NCBI GenBank assembly: GCA_019414665.1 | Contig: DXLO01000022.1 | Span: forward strand, 1-43,154 | DNA length: 43,154 bases | Reading direction: 5' to 3' | Origin: Bacteroides sp. | GTDB taxonomy: Bacteria; Bacteroidota; Bacteroidia; Bacteroidales; Bacteroidaceae | Shown here: in pieces, positions 8,483 to 16,871 of the stretch | How positions within the stretch are numbered: position 1 is the stretch's first letter | Layout of the letters: the number at the start of each line of letters is the position of its first letter | Translations under genes and position numbers: made by a program | Notes under the pieces: generated by a model | Seen by the model: only the letters and a program-made list of their open reading frames with translations | The model's database searches: none | Told to the model about the DNA's origin: nothing

Positions 8483-9817
8483 TTACAGGTTTCTTACACA
8501 TTCCTTGAACTGCTCGCCACGGTCTTCGTAACTTTTGAAAAGGTCGAAGCTAGCGCAGCATGGACTTAATAATACGGTTTCGCCTTTCTTGGCCATCCGG
8601 TAAGCAGCGTCTACGGCATCCTTCATGCTTTGTACATCGGCTACAGGCAGGCCGAACTTGTCAAAGAAATCATGCAATTTCTCATTGTGCAATCCCATGT
8701 AGATCAATCCGGTACATTTTTCTTTTACCAAGTCGGCAATTTCGTTATAGTCGTTGCCTTTGTCTTTCCCGCCTAATATCAGGATGGTTTTGGTTTTCAT
8801 GCTTTGCAAAGCATACCAGCAGGAATTCACATTGGTAGCCTTGGAGTCATTGATATAATCCACCCCTCTTACCCGGCAGACTTTTTCAAGGCGGTGTTCC
8901 ACTCCCTTGAAATCACCCAAGGCCTCGCGGATACACTCTTTGCGGATACCCGCCAGGTTGGCAGAGATACCGGCCGCCATGGAGTTGAACAGATTATGGG
9001 TTCCGGTCAGCGCCAGTTCCTCCTGTTCCATGTTGAAAGCGATTGGTTCTGTAAAATAAACCTTGTCCTGTTCCACATATGCGGCGGTTCCTTCCTCTTT
9101 CCTTTCGGCAAAAGGGTAGTAATGGCCATGAATGCCATATTTGTGTAATTCACGCTGGATGATGGGGTCATCGTTCCAGAAGATGAAGGCATCGTCCGGG
9201 GTCTGGTTCTGGATAATGCGGAATTTGGCATCCACATAGTTTTGCATCTGGTGGTCGTAACGGTCCAGATGATCCGGCGTGATGTTCATCAATACGGCAA
9301 TGTTGGCATGGAACTTGTACATGTTGTCCAATTGGAAACTGCTTAACTCGATCACATAATAATCATAGTTGCATTCTGCTACCTGATATGCCAGACTTTG
9401 GCCGATATTTCCGGCTAGTCCCACATTCATACCTGCTTTCTTGAAGATATGATAAATCAGCGAAGTAGTTGTTGTTTTTCCATTACTTCCTGTAATGCAA
9501 ATCATTTTGGCATTGGTATAACGTCCCGCAAATTCTATTTCGGAGATGATAGGGGTGCCTTGTGACTTTAACTTAAGAATCATCGGGGCATCATTCGGAA
9601 TACCCGGACTTTTGATTACTTCATCCGCATTCAGAATGAGAGATTCGGTATGTTTGCCTTCTTCCCATTCGATGCCTCGCTCGTTCAGCATGTTTTTGTA
9701 TGTGTCCTTAATCGTGGACATGTCTGAAACGAAGGTGTCGAAACCTTGTTTCTTTGCCAGAACGGCTGCTCCCGCACCGCTTTCTCCGGCTCCTAGTATG
9801 ACAATTCTTTTAGCCAT
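8483..9817 (-). CDS. murD: UDP-N-acetylmuramoyl-L-alanine--D-glutamate ligase
   Basis: Cytoplasmic Mur ligase adding D-glutamate to UDP-MurNAc-L-Ala. The N-terminal nucleotide-binding region (IVILGAGESGAGAAVLAKK), the ATP loop GSNGKTTTT at about 110-118 and the central segment NITPDHLDRY are all seen. The C-terminal domain carries YINDSKATN and LLSPCCASFDLF, typical of MurD. The length of 444 aa is normal. It lies 14 bases after mraY, in operon order. Confidence 0.97.
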   Translation of the reverse strand: MAKRIVILGAGESGAGAAVLAKKQGFDTFVSDMSTIKDTYKNMLNERGIEWEEGKHTESLILNADEVIKSPGIPNDAPMILKLKSQGTPIISEIEFAGRYTNAKMICITGSNGKTTTTSLIYHIFKKAGMNVGLAGNIGQSLAYQVAECNYDYYVIELSSFQLDNMYKFHANIAVLMNITPDHLDRYDHQMQNYVDAKFRIIQNQTPDDAFIFWNDDPIIQRELHKYGIHGHYYPFAERKEEGTAAYVEQDKVYFTEPIAFNMEQEELALTGTHNLFNSMAAGISANLAGIRKECIREALGDFKGVEHRLEKVCRVRGVDYINDSKATNVNSCWYALQSMKTKTILILGGKDKGNDYNEIADLVKEKCTGLIYMGLHNEKLHDFFDKFGLPVADVQSMKDAVDAAYRMAKKGETVLLSPCCASFDLFKSYEDRGEQFKECVRNL

Positions 9818-9831
9818 AATCTTCGTTTATC

Positions 9832-11100
9832 TTATCTTATCTTTAATGTAATAATCGTAATTGCAGCGAGTACGATGGTGACAATCCAGAAGCGTACCGT
9901 GATTTTTGACTCATGGAATACGCTGTTGGGTTTCATGAACAGATAACTGCAATTGGGGTCTAACTGTGCTAATGTAGTGCGGAAATGGTCGTGGATAGGG
10001 GCACGTTTGAATACGCGTTGCAAATGTCCTTTCTTTTTTCCGCTTTTGAAATATCTCACCTGTAGAATGACCGAAAGGTTTTCTACCAAGAAGATTCCAC
10101 AGAGAATAGGTATAAGCAACTCTTTATGAATGATGATTGCAAATACCGCTATGATACCACCAATGGTCAAGCTGCCGGTATCGCCCATAAATACTTGGGC
10201 GGGAAAAGCATTGTACCAAAGGAAACCGATCAGTGCGCCGATGAAGGAGCAGATAAAGATTACCAGTTCTTCACTGCCGGGAATGTACATGATATTAAGG
10301 TATCCTGCATATTCGATGTGGCTGGATACGTATGCCAATATGCCCAAGGTAAGACCGATGATAGCAGAATTTCCGGCTGCCATCCCGTCCATCCCGTCAT
10401 TCAGGTTGGCACCGTTAGATACGGCAGTAACTACGAAGATGGTAACTAATACGAAAATAATCCAACCTACAGCCTGGGCATTGTCTCCCAGAAAACCTAC
10501 GAAATCAGCATAATCCAAATTGTTGTTCTTGAAGAAAGGAATCGTAGTTTTGGTGGACTTCTGATCTTGTTCCTTGTGCACCACTTCCACAATTTCTCCT
10601 CCTCTTTGTATTTCTACGTTCTCACGGATAACCACGCTCGGACTTAAATATAAGGTGAGTCCCACAATGAGTCCCAAACCTACTTGGCCGATGATCTTGA
10701 ATTTGCCGTGCAACCCTTCTTTGTCTTTACGGAAGACCTTGATATAGTCGTCCAAAAAGCCTAACGTACCCAGCCAAATGGTGGTAATCAACATTAATAT
10801 CATGTAAATATTATGCAGCTTCCCCAACAAGAGGCAAGGTATGAGAATTGCGACAATAATAATTATACCTCCCATCGTCGGCACACCAACTTTTTTCACA
10901 TTAAAAGGGTCTATAGATGCGTCACGTTGGGTTTCGGTTATTTGTTTACGTTTGAGCAGGTTGATGAAATATTCACCGAAGATAGCTGAGATCAACAATG
11001 ATAAAATGATTGCCATCAATGAACGGAATGAAACGTAACCGAACATACCGGCTCCGGGAAAATCGAACTTTTCTAAATATTGAAATAAATAATATAACAT
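9832..11100 (-). CDS. mraY: Phospho-N-acetylmuramoyl-pentapeptide-transferase MraY
   Basis: Integral membrane enzyme that moves phospho-MurNAc-pentapeptide to undecaprenyl phosphate, forming lipid I. The motif LGFLDDYIKVFRKDKEGL and the signature NGANLNDGMDGMAAG are clear, and HDHFRTTL lies near the end (the third conserved histidine region). The protein is 422 aa, about 60 longer than in E. coli. The extra residues fall mainly between about 155 and 205, a hydrophilic stretch (REN-VEIQRGGEIVEVVHKEQDQ) between membrane segments. Such long forms are usual in Bacteroidetes. It lies 12 bases after murE. Confidence 0.97.
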   Translation of the reverse strand: MLYYLFQYLEKFDFPGAGMFGYVSFRSLMAIILSLLISAIFGEYFINLLKRKQITETQRDASIDPFNVKKVGVPTMGGIIIIVAILIPCLLLGKLHNIYMILMLITTIWLGTLGFLDDYIKVFRKDKEGLHGKFKIIGQVGLGLIVGLTLYLSPSVVIRENVEIQRGGEIVEVVHKEQDQKSTKTTIPFFKNNNLDYADFVGFLGDNAQAVGWIIFVLVTIFVVTAVSNGANLNDGMDGMAAGNSAIIGLTLGILAYVSSHIEYAGYLNIMYIPGSEELVIFICSFIGALIGFLWYNAFPAQVFMGDTGSLTIGGIIAVFAIIIHKELLIPILCGIFLVENLSVILQVRYFKSGKKKGHLQRVFKRAPIHDHFRTTLAQLDPNCSYLFMKPNSVFHESKITVRFWIVTIVLAAITIITLKIR

Positions 11101-11112
11101 CTTTTGGTTGGT

Positions 11113-12567
11113 TTATTCATTAGCAAAAATATCTCTTAATACTTCTTTATCGTCGAAATGGTGCTTTATACCTTTGATTTCCTGATAATTTTCGTGTCCT
11201 TTCCCGGCAACTAAAATGACATCTTTAGCTTGGGCCAGCATACAAGCTGTACGGATCGCTTCTTTACGGTCGGCTATGCTTATCACTTTACGCATATCCT
11301 CTTTAGTCAGCCCTGCCAGCATATCATTGATGATTTCCTGCGGCTCTTCAAAACGGGGATTGTCAGAGGTGATAATGACCTTATCGCTTTGCTTTACCGC
11401 TTCTTGTGCCATCAAGGGGCGTTTGCCTTTATCGCGGTTGCCGCCGGCGCCTACTACCGTAATTACATGACCTTTGCCATTCAGGACCTCGTGAATGGCA
11501 TTCAGCACATTTTCCAAGGCATCCGGAGTATGGGCATAGTCCACAATGGCGGTGTATCCCTTGGGTGAGCGCAGTGAGTCAAAACGCCCGGCAACGGGGC
11601 GAAGAGTACTCAATGCCAGCAATACCTCTTCTGTCTTTTTCCCAAGCAGGCAGGCTGCTCCATAGACTGCCAGCAGGTTGGAAGCATTGAAACGTCCGAT
11701 GAACTGTACATTGACTTCCACATTATTTATATCAAGCAGCATTCCTTCGAATCCATCTTCCAGCACTTTTCCTTTAAAATCACTCAAGCTGCGCAGCGAA
11801 TAGGTGTGTACCTTTGCTTTGGTATTTTGAGTCATGACCAATCCGTTTTTGTCATCCAGATTGGTTAAGGCAAAGGCTGTTTTAGGCAGACCGTCAAAGA
11901 ATGCTTTTTTGGCTTTCAGATAGTTCTCTACAGTTTTATGGTAGTCCAGATGGTCACGGGTAAGGTTGGTAAATATACCGCCTGCGAATTTTAAACCACC
12001 GATCCGTTTTTGTGCTACAGAATGTGAGCTTACTTCCATAAAGGCATATTTGCATCCTTCATCTGCCATGCGCCCCAGCAGTTTGTTTAGTGTAATAGGG
12101 TCAGGGGTGGTATGGTCAGTTGGAATGGCTTCCTCATCTATATAATTGCATACAGTGGAAATGAGTCCTGTCTTATATCCGAATTTACGGAACATATTAT
12201 ATAATAAGGTGGCAATAGTCGTTTTTCCGTTGGTGCCTGTAACACCGACCAGTTCCAATTTCGAGGTGGGGTCTCCGTAAAACGTAGTTGCCAGTTTCCC
12301 GACAACGTCTTCCGTATCGTTCACTTTGATGTAGGTAACATTCTCAATCAATGTCTCAGGAAGATTCTCACATACCACTGTACGGGCTCCTTTTTCTATT
12401 GCTTTTTGGATATAAGTGTGTCCGTCAGTCTGCGTTCCTTTTACAGCAACGAAAATATGACCGGGCTCTATCAGGCGCGAGTCCATGTTTATTCCCGAAA
12501 TTTCTTGGGATGCATCACCTATGATTTCATTGACTGTTATTCCTTTAATAATCTTTTCCAGTTTCAT
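11113..12567 (-). CDS. murE: UDP-MurNAc-tripeptide synthetase MurE (meso-DAP type)
   Basis: Cytoplasmic Mur ligase adding the third stem-peptide residue. The ATP loop GVTGTNGKTTIATLLY lies near residue 110. The C-terminal domain carries the DNPR motif (TSDNPRFEEP), which in characterised MurE proteins selects meso-diaminopimelate over L-lysine, so this organism should have a DAP-type stem peptide. At 484 aa it is normal in length. It sits 18 bases after the ftsI stop. No murF is seen in this window. Confidence 0.96.
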   Translation of the reverse strand: MKLEKIIKGITVNEIIGDASQEISGINMDSRLIEPGHIFVAVKGTQTDGHTYIQKAIEKGARTVVCENLPETLIENVTYIKVNDTEDVVGKLATTFYGDPTSKLELVGVTGTNGKTTIATLLYNMFRKFGYKTGLISTVCNYIDEEAIPTDHTTPDPITLNKLLGRMADEGCKYAFMEVSSHSVAQKRIGGLKFAGGIFTNLTRDHLDYHKTVENYLKAKKAFFDGLPKTAFALTNLDDKNGLVMTQNTKAKVHTYSLRSLSDFKGKVLEDGFEGMLLDINNVEVNVQFIGRFNASNLLAVYGAACLLGKKTEEVLLALSTLRPVAGRFDSLRSPKGYTAIVDYAHTPDALENVLNAIHEVLNGKGHVITVVGAGGNRDKGKRPLMAQEAVKQSDKVIITSDNPRFEEPQEIINDMLAGLTKEDMRKVISIADRKEAIRTACMLAQAKDVILVAGKGHENYQEIKGIKHHFDDKEVLRDIFANE

Positions 12568-12585
12568 ATTCTTCCTGTTACACTG

Positions 12586-14766
12586 TTAATTTAATCGTAA
12601 TTGTATGGTTTGTCCTTTGCGCAAAGTGTTGCCGGCCGGGATACTTTGTGACTTCACTTTACCGATGCCGGTAATGCGGGCTTTCAATCCCATGCTTTCA
12701 AGCAGATAGACAGCATCCTTTGCGCCCATACCAATAACACTTGGTACAAGTTTATTGTTAATGTCTTTTTTGTTGAATAATACATTGTCCGGATTACTAG
12801 TCACATTTCCCCATACCGGTTTGCCTTCGGTTGATTGTTCCGAAACTCCGGATGAATTTACATTTATCCGGTTCAGTACATAATGTGCCGCACTTATATC
12901 CCCGTTTTTCACATCCGGAATAAGGATAGAAGTTGAGTCTTTTGCTTCTTTCAAATCTTGTGCCAGATGTTTGGCAAATACGCGTTCGGCAATTTTACTG
13001 AACACGCTGCCGGCCATCAGACCACCCGAGGCGGGGAGTCCAGGTTTCTGGATGGCTACAATGCAACTGTATTTAGGCGCTTCTGAAGGAAAATATCCAC
13101 AGAAACTTACCAAATAACGGCGTGTGCCATTCGTGTACCCGGCTTTTCCTTGTGAAACCTGTGCAGTACCGGTTTTCCCGGATACATGGAATTGCTTGGA
13201 TCCTGCTTTCTTTCCCAGTCCTTCGCTGACGACTTTTTCCAAAGTCGTTTGTATCTCGCTGATAGCCTTGGGGGAAGCGATGGCCGGGTTGAGTATTTCA
13301 GGAGCAATATCTTCCACTACCTGCCCGTCTTTGACTATTGATTTCACAAAACGGGGCTTGACCATTACTCCGTTATTGGCTATAGCATTATAAAATGCCA
13401 GTGTATTGATGGGGGGAATTTGGGTTTCATAGCCAATAGACATCCATGCCAGTGCAGTACGTGACCAATTGCTCAAGTCTTTGTTGGGGATGCGGATGTT
13501 CGGCTTGCCGGCACCGGGAATATCGAGATCTAACGGAGTGGCAATGCCTACTCGATGCAGTCCGCGTACAAACTTTTCCGGATTATCATGATAATGATCA
13601 TCGATCAACCGCGATACACCGATGTTTGAGGACACCATCAATGATTTTGTTGTGTTGATAGTGCCGTAGCCTCCACGATGCCAGTTATGATCTTTCATAT
13701 AGCGGCCGTGCATCATATAGACCCCGTTACCGGTTTCCACCACCGTTTCCGGAGTGATGACTCCGTCGTCCAGCGCTACCAGTATGGATGCGGTTTTGAA
13801 AGTAGAGCCTGGCTCCATCATGTCTGAGATGGCGTTATTGCGTATTTCTCTGTAAATGCCGTCATTGCATTTGGTCATGTTGACGATAGCTTTGATGTCT
13901 CCCGTCTGCACTTCCATCAGAATGGCAACGCCTACAGTAGCGTTGATTTCTTTCAATTCATCCACCAATGCTTTTTCTGCGATGTCTTGCATACCTACAT
14001 CAATGGTCGTAATGATATCACAGCCATCTACAGGAGGAATATCTACAATGTTCAGGTATTTGTTCATTACCTTTTGACGGTGAGTGATACCGTTTCTGCC
14101 TTTTAATATGGAATCGTATGAAAGTTCCAGCCCGTTCTTTGCACCTTGTTCTATATCTGGATACATATCTCCCAATGTACGCATTGCCAGTGAGCCAAAA
14201 GGCTTTTTCCGTTGATTGAATGCCTGTTCATGGAATCCGCCTTTGTATTTGTTCAGGTTAAATACGGGCAGACGTTTTGCTTCTTTATATTGTATATAAG
14301 AAATGCGTTTGGGGTAGAGCAACCAACTGCGGCTCTCTTTTTTTCTTCCGTTTTTGATGTGCTGTTTGAAAAAGGCGGCACTTTTATCAGGGAATATTTC
14401 ATGTAACCCTTTGCAGATTGTGTCAAGGTTTGCATAAAGAACTGAGTCTTTGATATGTTGTAGCTTCAGCCGTGTCTTTTCCTCTTCTTCGGTTTCGCCC
14501 TTCCTTTTATTTATCATGAAGTCCATGTAAATCTTATATTCGGGAAGGCTGCTTGCCATCAGCTGGCCGTCGGATGAGATGATGTTGCCACGGGTAGGAC
14601 GTACGGTGACGTTTTCTTTTACAAAACGGTCGGCTACGTCTTTCCAGTATTGACGCTCGGCAAACATGATGACGCCGGCTTTGCAGATAATGGCAATGCC
14701 TATCAACACCATGACTAGGATGATGAAGGAGAAGCGGAGCATTATGTTTTTTTGGTTGGGCATCAT
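12586..14766 (-). CDS. ftsI: Septal transpeptidase FtsI / PBP3 with PASTA domain
   Basis: Class B penicillin-binding protein cross-linking septal peptidoglycan. One membrane segment lies at about residues 10-35. The PBP dimerisation region begins near RPTRGNIISSDG (residues 56-67). The catalytic triad motifs are S321-T-F-K324, S379-S-N381 and K532-T-G534. A single PASTA-like domain occupies about 665-726 (VPSVIGMGAKDAVYLLESMG). E. coli FtsI lacks this domain, but it is common in other phyla. It starts 4 bases after the ftsL-like gene and precedes murE. The start is the first of two adjacent ATG codons. Confidence 0.95.
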   Translation of the reverse strand: MMPNQKNIMLRFSFIILVMVLIGIAIICKAGVIMFAERQYWKDVADRFVKENVTVRPTRGNIISSDGQLMASSLPEYKIYMDFMINKRKGETEEEEKTRLKLQHIKDSVLYANLDTICKGLHEIFPDKSAAFFKQHIKNGRKKESRSWLLYPKRISYIQYKEAKRLPVFNLNKYKGGFHEQAFNQRKKPFGSLAMRTLGDMYPDIEQGAKNGLELSYDSILKGRNGITHRQKVMNKYLNIVDIPPVDGCDIITTIDVGMQDIAEKALVDELKEINATVGVAILMEVQTGDIKAIVNMTKCNDGIYREIRNNAISDMMEPGSTFKTASILVALDDGVITPETVVETGNGVYMMHGRYMKDHNWHRGGYGTINTTKSLMVSSNIGVSRLIDDHYHDNPEKFVRGLHRVGIATPLDLDIPGAGKPNIRIPNKDLSNWSRTALAWMSIGYETQIPPINTLAFYNAIANNGVMVKPRFVKSIVKDGQVVEDIAPEILNPAIASPKAISEIQTTLEKVVSEGLGKKAGSKQFHVSGKTGTAQVSQGKAGYTNGTRRYLVSFCGYFPSEAPKYSCIVAIQKPGLPASGGLMAGSVFSKIAERVFAKHLAQDLKEAKDSTSILIPDVKNGDISAAHYVLNRINVNSSGVSEQSTEGKPVWGNVTSNPDNVLFNKKDINNKLVPSVIGMGAKDAVYLLESMGLKARITGIGKVKSQSIPAGNTLRKGQTIQLRLN

Positions 14767-14770
14767 GGGC

Positions 14771-15145
14771 TTAGTCTTTCTTTATTAAATAAGGACGGTT
14801 GGTAGCCGTTTGCAAGGGGCTGTCTTCCGTCGAAATATATTCTTCAATACGTGACTGGCGGCTCTTTTCCATCAGTTCGGAAGAGCGTGTCAATGCATCG
14901 TATTTGATATCGATCAAATCTTTTTTCAACTTGTCAATTTCAATGAGTTCCTGTTGGCTGCTATAACGGTTGTCTATGTATAGTACAGTCAGGATCATGA
15001 TGAGAATCAGCAAACGGGTCTGTCTTTTGAAAAAGTCGTTCGCAAGGATATCTCCTCCTAATATGCTGCGGATAGACATATGCTTGGGCGAAGCAGATTG
15101 TCCGTCTTTGGGTTGTTGTGTATTTTGTTTCAGTTCTTCTTCCAT
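14771..15145 (-). CDS. FtsL-like septum protein
   Basis: A small bitopic protein placed between rsmH and ftsI, exactly where ftsL sits in other dcw clusters. A hydrophilic N-terminal tail is followed by one membrane segment (LLILIMILTVLYI) and a coiled-coil-like stretch (ELIEIDKLKKDLIDIKYDAL), the standard FtsL layout. Sequence similarity alone would not name it. I chose the ATG at 15145 (MEEELKQN, 124 aa), 4 bases after the rsmH stop. A frame open from a TTG at 15166 would overlap rsmH. It probably pairs with FtsQ and a FtsB partner to activate FtsW-FtsI. Confidence 0.8.
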   Translation of the reverse strand: MEEELKQNTQQPKDGQSASPKHMSIRSILGGDILANDFFKRQTRLLILIMILTVLYIDNRYSSQQELIEIDKLKKDLIDIKYDALTRSSELMEKSRQSRIEEYISTEDSPLQTATNRPYLIKKD

Positions 15146-15149
15146 CTCG

Positions 15150-16064
15150 TTATCTCTTTTCTGCAATTCTCAACTTGGCGCTTCGGGAGCGCGGATTGCG
15201 TGTCACTTCTTCGTTGCCGGCAACAATAACTTTGTTGTTGACTAGTTTGAAAGGTGTCTGTACATTACCAAAGAAATCTTGTTCGGCCTTGCCTTCTATG
15301 TTTCCGGTTTTCATGATATTCTTTACCATGCGGTCTTCTAAAGAGTGATAGGTGATTACTACCAGTCTGCCTCCCGGTTTCAGTGCCTTGGTTGCTGCAT
15401 AAAGCATTTCTTTCAATGCTTCCATTTCCTGATTTACCTCTATGCGTAGAGCTTGGAACACCTTTGCGAGCTCTTTCTTTTCACGTTCCCGCCCGAAAAG
15501 CGGTTTGATGACTTCGAGGAAATCACCGATGGTGACAATTTGTTTTACACCTCGTGCTTTAACGATGGCTGATGCCAGTTTGCGGCTGTTCTTCAATTCA
15601 CCATATAAATAGAAAATATTAGCCAAACGTTCTTCGTCATAGGTGTTCACTACATCAGCAGCTGTCATACCTGCGCGTTTGTTCATCCGCATGTCTAATT
15701 TGCCCTCGAAGCGGAATGAGAATCCACGTTCGGAGTCGTCAAAGTGATGTGAGGAAACGCCCAGATCGGCCAAAATGGCATCCACCCCTTCCACGCCATA
15801 ATAACGTAGGAAGTTGGGAAGGTAGCGGAAGTTACTACGCACAAAAGTGAAGCGGCTGTCGTTTACAATATTCTTCTCGGCATCTTCATCTTGGTCAAAA
15901 CTATATAGATGCGCGGTGCTATCCAGCCGGCTTAGAATTTCCTTGGAATGTCCTCCGCCGCCGAAAGTGGCATCTACATAAATACCTCCGGGTTGGATGT
16001 TCATTCCGTCTACGCTCTCGTTTAATAATACCGGTACATGATATATCTGTTTTGCTTCACTCAT
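15150..16064 (-). CDS. rsmH: 16S rRNA (cytosine(1402)-N4)-methyltransferase RsmH
   Basis: SAM-dependent methyltransferase (also called MraW) modifying C1402 in the ribosomal P site. The SAM-binding motif VDATFGGGGHSKEIL is near residue 30, and the family segments ILADLGVSSHHFDDSERGFSFR, split here as ILADLGVSSH and DSERGFSFR, plus LVVITYHSLEDRMVK follow. The length of 304 aa is typical. Its start overlaps the mraZ stop by 4 bases, and it leads into the ftsL-like gene, the usual order at the head of a dcw cluster. Confidence 0.97.
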   Translation of the reverse strand: MSEAKQIYHVPVLLNESVDGMNIQPGGIYVDATFGGGGHSKEILSRLDSTAHLYSFDQDEDAEKNIVNDSRFTFVRSNFRYLPNFLRYYGVEGVDAILADLGVSSHHFDDSERGFSFRFEGKLDMRMNKRAGMTAADVVNTYDEERLANIFYLYGELKNSRKLASAIVKARGVKQIVTIGDFLEVIKPLFGREREKKELAKVFQALRIEVNQEMEALKEMLYAATKALKPGGRLVVITYHSLEDRMVKNIMKTGNIEGKAEQDFFGNVQTPFKLVNNKVIVAGNEEVTRNPRSRSAKLRIAEKR

Positions 16065-16525
16065 TCTATTTCTACGTTGTTATTAGTTCCCATAATTTCT
16101 TCCAATTCTTTTCCAAAGTCCTCCGGTGTGATGAAGGGTTTGTCTGCTATTTCTTTAGACCAGATTTCTATAGTGTCGTCCAATCCGATAAAACGTACAT
16201 CTTGCTGTATTTTAGCTAATTTCAAATATCGTTTTGGAATCAGAAAGCGCCCGTTTCCATCCAATGTGATAACTTCTACATCCGAAACGAACTGACGGAA
16301 AATCATTTGGTGTCTGGAATTCCAGCGATTGAGTTTGCAACGTAGTTCGTTCATTTGTTCGTTCCACACATTTTCAGGGTAAAGTACCAGGCAGTCTTGG
16401 TAGGTGTCTTTGCGTAAAATCAGGCACTCCTGGGAGGCAGCTTGTAGCTGCTTCCTGAATACGGCAGGCAGGAACACTCTGCCTTTTGCATCCGTCTTTG
16501 CTTCAGAATTCCCAAGAAATCGCAT
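16061..16525 (-). CDS. mraZ: Transcriptional regulator MraZ
   Basis: First gene of the dcw cluster, 154 aa, with two copies of the SpoVT/AbrB-like MraZ fold: AKTDAKGRVFLPAVFR near residues 9-24 and ITLDGNGRFLIPKRYL near 86-101. In other bacteria MraZ forms a ring-shaped oligomer that binds tandem repeats in its own promoter and controls the dcw operon. A matching period-10 repeat lies 39-63 bases upstream of the start codon here (16564-16588), and a 10-bp hairpin lies directly before the start (16527-16558). Autoregulation is therefore likely but inferred. Confidence 0.96.
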   Translation of the reverse strand: MRFLGNSEAKTDAKGRVFLPAVFRKQLQAASQECLILRKDTYQDCLVLYPENVWNEQMNELRCKLNRWNSRHQMIFRQFVSDVEVITLDGNGRFLIPKRYLKLAKIQQDVRFIGLDDTIEIWSKEIADKPFITPEDFGKELEEIMGTNNNVEIE

Positions 16526-16526
16526 G

Positions 16527-16558
16527 TTTACACCTTATTATATTGTTCAAGGTGTAAA
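16527..16558 (-). promoter_or_regulatory. Hairpin covering the mraZ ribosome-binding region
   Basis: A perfect 10-bp inverted repeat (TTTACACCTT at 16527-16536, AAGGTGTAAA at 16549-16558) with a 12-base loop ends one base before the mraZ start codon. In the mRNA the 3' arm would cover the region where a ribosome loads, including the AAGG that could serve as Shine-Dalgarno. It may reduce translation of the first dcw gene or be a dyad operator for a protein. Confidence 0.5.
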
Positions 16559-16563
16559 ATTAC

Positions 16564-16588
16564 ACAATTCCCCACAATTCCCCACAAT
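16564..16588 (-). promoter_or_regulatory. Probable MraZ operator (period-10 direct repeats)
   Basis: On the minus strand this reads as ATTGTGGGGA-type direct repeats: two full copies of GTGGGGAATT and a partial third, exactly 10 bases apart. Characterised MraZ operators are direct repeats with a TGGG or GTGG-like core spaced about one helical turn. The position just upstream of mraZ fits. A weak -7-like element (TAATTTTA on the minus strand) lies next to the last repeat, so bound MraZ could block the promoter. Confidence 0.65.
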
Positions 16589-16791
16589 ATTTTAAGAAAA
16601 TATTTCGAGAAGTTTTCAACAGGCTGTTAATGTAGCTAGTAGCTTGGTAAACAGGAGGTTTAAAATTAATAATTTTATGATAAAAAATAATGGAAAGGGC
16701 AGCTTCTCGGAGGTTGAAAAACGGAACCAAACTATTGCACATTCGTTTTTGTTTTGCGCAAAAATGAAAGAATTTGTATAGTTTCATACAC

Positions 16792-16827
16792 AAAAACTCT
16801 TAATTTCTTTAGAGATTAAGAGTTTTT
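16792..16827. terminator. Terminator-like hairpin between divergent genes
   Basis: A 13-bp perfect inverted repeat (AAAAACTCTTAAT at 16792-16804, ATTAAGAGTTTTT at 16815-16827) with a 10-base loop and a six-T tail on the plus strand. It sits between the start of mraZ and the start of the acyltransferase gene, where no coding region ends. It could terminate an unseen short RNA, or shield each divergent promoter from antisense transcription. The flanking 16589-16791 shows no supportable gene. Confidence 0.55.
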
Positions 16828-16862
16828 TCTGTCATAAATTGCCAATATAAAAAAAGATAAGT

Positions 16863-16870
16863 TACTTTTG
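16863..16870 (+). promoter_or_regulatory. Bacteroides -7 box at the acyltransferase start
   Basis: TACTTTTG, followed by C, matches the TAnnTTTG consensus exactly. A possible -33 element (TTG, 16839-16841) lies 21 bases upstream. The box ends one base before the first ATG at 16872, so a transcript would begin just after that codon. This favours the next in-frame ATG at 16893 as the true start. Confidence 0.5.
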
Positions 16871-16871
16871 C

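Noticed and set aside
16560..16793. 77-codon minus-strand frame upstream of mraZ
   Set aside because: Runs through the MraZ repeats and a hairpin region; no family match; likely chance in AT-rich DNA.
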